DNA of 17,364 nt from an uncultured bacterium (GTDB lineage: Bacteria > Patescibacteriota > Patescibacteriia > UBA1558 > GWA2-36-10). Below are positions 13,923 through 17,364 of this stretch, one piece after another; the first letter of the stretch is position 1; every line of letters begins with the position of its first letter. The DNA lies in NCBI GenBank assembly GCA_937870675.1, contig CALMZN010000076.1, forward strand, positions 1 through 17,364, given 5' to 3'. The position numbers and the translations under genes were made by a program. The notes beneath the pieces were generated by a model. The model made no database searches and was not told the DNA's origin. It saw only the letters and a program-made list of their open reading frames with translations.

Positions 13923-14984
13923 ATGAACATCAAATTATTTGATTATCATTTACCAAAAAATCTAATAGCCCAAAAGCCGACCAGCCCCAGAGACCATTCG
14001 CGCTTGTTTGTTTTTGATCGAGTTAGTAAAAAAATACAACATAAGCATTTTTATGATTTAGTAGACATATTGGGTAGCGATGATGTCTTGGTGCTCAATG
14101 AAACCAAAGTTTTCCCAGCGCGACTAAAAGCCAAGAAAAAAACCGGTGGATTTTTGGAAATATTTTTGTTAAGAACACTGAGTGCGGATAGCTACCAAGT
14201 AATGGTCGGCGGTCGGCGCTTCTGTGTTAGCGACAAAATAGATTTTGCTAGGAATTTTTCAGCAGTTTTTACAAAACAAGAAAAAGACAATATTTGGCAT
14301 TTGAAATTCAATGTTTCTGGGCGGACTTTGGACAAAAAAATAGAGCAGTATGGTCAGACGCCTTTGCCACCATATATCAAAGTCAAAGATACTAGCTTTG
14401 TCCGCCAGCGTTATCAGACCACTTATGCCAAAAAAAGAGGGTCGGTTGCTGCGCCGACCGCCGGACTGCATTTCACTTCTCAGCTTTTGAAAAAATTGGA
14501 GAAAAAAGGCGTTAAAATTTTCAAAGTGACTTTGCATGTTGGTTTGGGTACTTTTGCGCCAGTGACTACTACGGATATCACCAAGCACCATATTCATCGG
14601 GAGTGGGTAGAAATAGATTCACAGACCGCCAAACAACTAAATCAATTAAAAAAACAGCCCGCCTCGCCTGACGGCAGGCAAGGCAGGGGTAAAAATATCA
14701 TTGCTGTTGGCACTACTTCAGCGCGTAGCTTGGAGGCCATGACTGATGCTTGCGGTCAATTACAGAGTGGCAGTAAATGGGTGGATATTTATATTTATCC
14801 GGGCTACAAATATCGTTTTGTTGATGAATTGATTACTAATTTTCATTTGCCCAAGAGTTCGCTACTGTTTATGGTCTCGGCTCTAGCTGGTCGGCAGAAT
14901 ATTATGAATTGCTATAAGCTAGCCATAAAGAAAAAGTATCATTTCTTCTCTTTTGGCGATGCTATGTTTATCCGCCGTCGCTGA
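13923..14984 (+). CDS. queA: S-adenosylmethionine:tRNA ribosyltransferase-isomerase QueA
   Basis: Transfers and rearranges the ribosyl part of SAM onto preQ1 at tRNA position 34, giving epoxyqueuosine, which QueH then reduces. Family motifs in order: GSVAAPTAGLHFT (173-185), LHVGLGTFAPV (204-214), GTTSARSLEAM (263-273), TNFHLPKSSLLFMVSAL (305-321) and FFSFGDAMFI (341-350). The ATG at 13923 gives MNIKLFDYHLP, the expected start, and 353 residues. The frame is open upstream to a GTG at 13851, but those 24 codons are repeat sequence. Residues 244-256 (KQPASPDGRQGRG) are an extra loop encoded by a palindrome. A tgt gene is needed too and is not here. Confidence 0.96.
   Translation: MNIKLFDYHLPKNLIAQKPTSPRDHSRLFVFDRVSKKIQHKHFYDLVDILGSDDVLVLNETKVFPARLKAKKKTGGFLEIFLLRTLSADSYQVMVGGRRFCVSDKIDFARNFSAVFTKQEKDNIWHLKFNVSGRTLDKKIEQYGQTPLPPYIKVKDTSFVRQRYQTTYAKKRGSVAAPTAGLHFTSQLLKKLEKKGVKIFKVTLHVGLGTFAPVTTTDITKHHIHREWVEIDSQTAKQLNQLKKQPASPDGRQGRGKNIIAVGTTSARSLEAMTDACGQLQSGSKWVDIYIYPGYKYRFVDELITNFHLPKSSLLFMVSALAGRQNIMNCYKLAIKKKYHFFSFGDAMFIRRR
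14661..14684 (+). repeat. Palindromic insertion inside the queA frame
   Basis: GCCTCGCCTG (14661-14670) and CAGGCAAGGC (14675-14684) form a hairpin with one mismatch and loop ACGG. It encodes most of PASPDGRQGRG, a polar loop inserted between NQLKK and KNIIAVGTTSARS of QueA, just before a conserved motif. The frame is kept and the rest of the enzyme is intact, so it is probably tolerated. Confidence 0.75.
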
Positions 14985-15027
14985 GGCAATTTTATTGTCA
15001 TCACCATTCATCGTCTCTAAAAAACAA

Positions 15028-15052
15028 CACTACCGCCTGGTTGGCGGTAGTG
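15028..15052 (-). terminator. Intrinsic terminator in the convergent gap after queA
   Basis: CACTACCGCC (15028-15037) and GGCGGTAGTG (15043-15052) pair perfectly around a TGGTT loop. On the minus strand the stem is followed by TTGTTTTTT, so it best serves leftward transcription from the GT-C gene, whose stop lies about 200 bases away; on the plus strand the following bases are not T-rich. It may also help end the ruvB-queH-queA transcript. I see no gene in the rest of 14985-15253. Confidence 0.6.
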
Positions 15053-15253
15053 CTTAGAAATCTTCCATGCTATTATATTCAATTGTCAGCGATATTTTGA
15101 GCTTTTCCATCAAGGACAACTATTATTTTTTTATTTAATCCCGGGCATATGACTGGCCTTGGGGATGTTTTAGTTATACCTCATGGTCGCTCAAAAATTG
15201 AGAATGAACTATAAACACTGTTATTATAGCATAAATAGGGTTATTCAAAAAAT

Positions 15254-16603
15254 TTATAAAAATAAAGTTATTAATAGATTAGTGATTACAAAAAACAAAT
15301 GGGATTCAGTAAAATATCTTGATAAAAACCAGATACCGCCCATTAATAGCGTGCAGTGTAAGTATGTATTTTTTGGGCTATTATTTATATATTGTCTGTA
15401 TAAAAGCAATGGTAAAAAAGTGATAATAAGTATGATTTGCCAGATAGCAAAATTATAAAATTGATATGGATCGGCAATAATTTTTAGTTGCAAAAGCAGG
15501 CCAGCTAGCCCAAGCCCACGCGCTGGATAAAGATGGCCTAAGTAGTAAACTGTGTCATGGTAAAAGGCCATGGGATTCCACAAAATAAAAGGTAATAATA
15601 CAAGGCAGATAAGAGAAAGAATTATCAGGGGATATTTAATAAATTTTAATAAGGATTGCTTAGTAATTGGTAAATATTTTTTGAATAGAATAAATGCCAA
15701 AAAGAAGGGCCAGTAAAAAATCATGTTTTGCTTGATTAGACCAGCTAAGCTGATCATAATGATTGAAAAAGCGTAGCGCTCTTTTTTTAAAAAAAAGTAG
15801 GCCCACAATAAAAAATACATTGGAACTATATCACCAAAACCAAAAATTATATCCGTATACAAAAAGGTATTTAATGAAAAAAACAAAATTAATCCATTTT
15901 TCTTCTTTAAACTTGACGGCAGTTTGTATATTAGTAGACAGGACAATAGATATATTAGAAAATTGAATATCCTGTTATCATAAAAGTGAAAAATATTTAC
16001 AAATATGTATTTAAATGGTAGCGGTAGAATAAAGAAAAGTGGCATATAGACATAGCTTTCCAAAGCTGGATTAAGCATTGTCCATTGTTTATGAACACTG
16101 TCAAATTTTATCCAGTGGTAGGTTTCATTATCCATGGCAGTGCCATAGTAATCTTCTTGATATGGATTTTTTCCTTTTAGGACATAGTCAAGGGCCGTTT
16201 CAGTCTGTAAAATACCATCTTGAGGACTCCAAGCTGGGTTAGTATTGTTGTATCGCCTATAGATATTTATTGATAAAATTAAAGCTTGGATTATTAAGAA
16301 ACAAATTATTATCAATATTTTATTTTTATTATTATTTTTTTTAATTGCCCAGTAATAAAAAATAGCTAATAAAGAAAAAATAATCAACAGAAGGATCGAT
16401 ATTAATATGAATGTACTGTTATTAATTAAATTTTCAGGATTGAGATTTAAGTTGCTAAAGATAATTTTTAAATAATCTAAGACACTTGAGAAAAACATAA
16501 TTGATAAGACAAAAAAAAGAGTAAATTCCCAAGAACTATACTTCATCACCATTAAGTAAGGTGAGATGAGATCGTTAAATATTTTTTTAATTTCCTTCCC
16601 CAT
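15254..16603 (-). CDS. Multi-pass membrane protein, GT-C glycosyltransferase-like
   Basis: A 449-residue protein with about eleven or twelve membrane segments (first at about 26-46, 64-86, 94-113). A long soluble loop follows (114-183) with WSPQDGILQTETALDYVLKGKNPY (125-148), the kind of acidic, tyrosine/asparagine-rich loop found in polyprenyl-phosphate-sugar glycosyltransferases of the GT-C fold (GT87/DUF2029-like). Further motifs are YVYMPLFFILPLP (184-196), LIKQNMIFYWPFF (289-301) and YPARGLGLAG (359-368). It would add a sugar from a lipid carrier to an envelope glycan on the outer side of the membrane. Family assignment is by overall look, not a firm motif. It has a close paralogue immediately upstream and is very AT-rich. 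Confidence 0.6.
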   Translation of the reverse strand: MGKEIKKIFNDLISPYLMVMKYSSWEFTLFFVLSIMFFSSVLDYLKIIFSNLNLNPENLINNSTFILISILLLIIFSLLAIFYYWAIKKNNNKNKILIIICFLIIQALILSINIYRRYNNTNPAWSPQDGILQTETALDYVLKGKNPYQEDYYGTAMDNETYHWIKFDSVHKQWTMLNPALESYVYMPLFFILPLPFKYIFVNIFHFYDNRIFNFLIYLLSCLLIYKLPSSLKKKNGLILFFSLNTFLYTDIIFGFGDIVPMYFLLWAYFFLKKERYAFSIIMISLAGLIKQNMIFYWPFFLAFILFKKYLPITKQSLLKFIKYPLIILSLICLVLLPFILWNPMAFYHDTVYYLGHLYPARGLGLAGLLLQLKIIADPYQFYNFAIWQIILIITFLPLLLYRQYINNSPKNTYLHCTLLMGGIWFLSRYFTESHLFFVITNLLITLFL

Positions 16604-16656
16604 TGTTTTTTAATAGTTGATTCGTTAATTTGTGGTATAAAAATTAATTAGATAAA

Positions 16657-17364
16657 CTATAAAAATAAAGTTATTAGTAAATTAGTAATAACAAAGCCCA
16701 GGTGTCCTTCATTAAAATTTCTAGAAAAAAACCACACACCACCCATTAATATAGTGCCACACAAATAGACGTGTTTTAAAGAATTATTTTTGAATTGTTT
16801 GTATAATAATAAGGGCAAAAAAATTACAATGAATGTTATTTGCCAGGGAACAAAGTTATAATATTGTAAGGGATCGCTGATGATATTTAAATCTAACAAT
16901 AACCCAGCCAATCCAACACCGCGAGCGGGGTAAATATATTTAAGATACAGAATAGTATCATGATAAAAACAACTTGGGCACCATAGTATAAATGGTAAGA
17001 GAATTAGGCAGCCGACAGACAACATAATAAGTGGGTATTTAATATATTGTAAAAATGATTGTCGGGTAAGAGGCCAGAATTTTTTAAATAAAATATAGGC
17101 CAAAAAGAAAGGCCAAAAAAATATTATATTTTGTTTACTTAGACCAGCAATGCTAATCATAATTATTGACTTGGAGTAGTGCTCTTTTTTTAAATAATAA
17201 TAACTCAGCACTAAGAAGAAAAGAGGCAACATGTCGTTGAAGCCGAAGATCATGTGTGAATAAAAAAAATTGTTTAAAGAAAAAAATATAAGGAGGCAAT
17301 TTTTTTTCTTAGGATCATTTGGCAATTTATAAATAAAAAAACAAGCTAATAAGTAAAATATGAA
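16657..17364 (-). CDS. Second GT-C-like membrane protein, partial (runs off the window)
   Basis: The frame is open to the last base of the window; 235 residues are visible and the N-terminal half lies outside. The visible part aligns end to end with residues about 215-449 of the neighbouring protein, with shared stretches such as IYKLP, KKKN, SIIMIS, AGL, KQN, WPFFLA, YPARG and an identical end VITNLLITLFL. I judge it roughly two-thirds identical by eye. The TTG at 17325 is not the start, because the upstream codons continue the match. The two genes are 53 bases apart on the same strand and are probably a tandem duplication. Confidence 0.75.
   Translation of the reverse strand, partial: FIFYLLACFFIYKLPNDPKKKNCLLIFFSLNNFFYSHMIFGFNDMLPLFFLVLSYYYLKKEHYSKSIIMISIAGLSKQNIIFFWPFFLAYILFKKFWPLTRQSFLQYIKYPLIMLSVGCLILLPFILWCPSCFYHDTILYLKYIYPARGVGLAGLLLDLNIISDPLQYYNFVPWQITFIVIFLPLLLYKQFKNNSLKHVYLCGTILMGGVWFFSRNFNEGHLGFVITNLLITLFL

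Noticed and set aside
15209..15229. Inverted repeat CTATAA/TTATAG in the gap after queA
   Set aside because: It is short and AT-only, with no linked promoter or T-tract; expected by chance in such AT-rich DNA.
15183..15458. Open reading frame of 91 codons on the plus strand
   Set aside because: Most of it is antisense to the GT-C-like gene, whose paralogue match confirms the minus strand as coding.
1..17364. tRNA, rRNA or CRISPR features
   Set aside because: No cloverleaf with a TTCGANNC-type arm, no rRNA signature words and no regularly spaced direct repeats were seen on reading; a short tRNA could still be missed by eye.

Overview
This window looks like a chromosomal fragment from a member of the Candidate Phyla Radiation (Patescibacteria), most likely the Parcubacteria side. 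That is an inference from style, not a search. Genes are short and tightly packed, most starts lack a clear Shine-Dalgarno sequence, the genome is AT-rich with GC-rich palindromic repeats scattered between and inside genes, and an MBL-fold protein, a small membrane protein and gyrA lie together. TGA is used as a stop (for example at the end of queA), so this is not one of the lineages that read TGA as glycine. There are no rRNA or tRNA genes and no CRISPR array.

Layout. (1) 82-1050: a tyrosine recombinase with all catalytic residues and several palindrome-derived insertions in its reading frame. (2) 1239-4388: a translationally coupled trio: a tiny secreted or membrane protein with a YLDPGSGS motif, a two-part protein (kinase-like N-terminus and SAM methyltransferase C-terminus), and a membrane-anchored alkaline-phosphatase-superfamily enzyme. 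This looks like a cell-surface modification cassette and ends at a strong hairpin. (3) 4456-4592: a consensus-like promoter with no protein gene on its strand, followed by two tandem matching hairpins with compensating base changes. This is a candidate small RNA of about 100 nt and the most original thing in the window. (4) 4591-8203, minus strand: a ribosomal-S1-like protein, then ftsH, then a small basic protein of unknown function. (5) 8351-8475: a repeat element. (6) 8537-12070: a well-formed promoter overlapped by a palindromic operator candidate, driving a metal-ligand-less MBL-fold protein, a membrane-anchored coiled-coil protein and gyrA. (7) 12137-14984: ruvB, queH and queA, that is Holliday-junction branch migration plus two queuosine tRNA-modification steps. 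Two large palindromic repeats separate queH from queA. (8) 15254-17364, minus strand: two adjacent paralogous multi-pass membrane proteins resembling GT-C glycosyltransferases; the second runs off the right edge.

How it fits together. The middle of the window is housekeeping: membrane proteolysis, translation, DNA topology, recombination and tRNA modification. The two flanks, the trio and the GT-C pair, are AT-rich envelope or glycan genes of the kind that vary between strains. GTCAT...ATGAC-bounded palindromes occupy most of the long intergenic spaces, and shorter GC-rich hairpin sequences have entered the recombinase and QueA coding frames.
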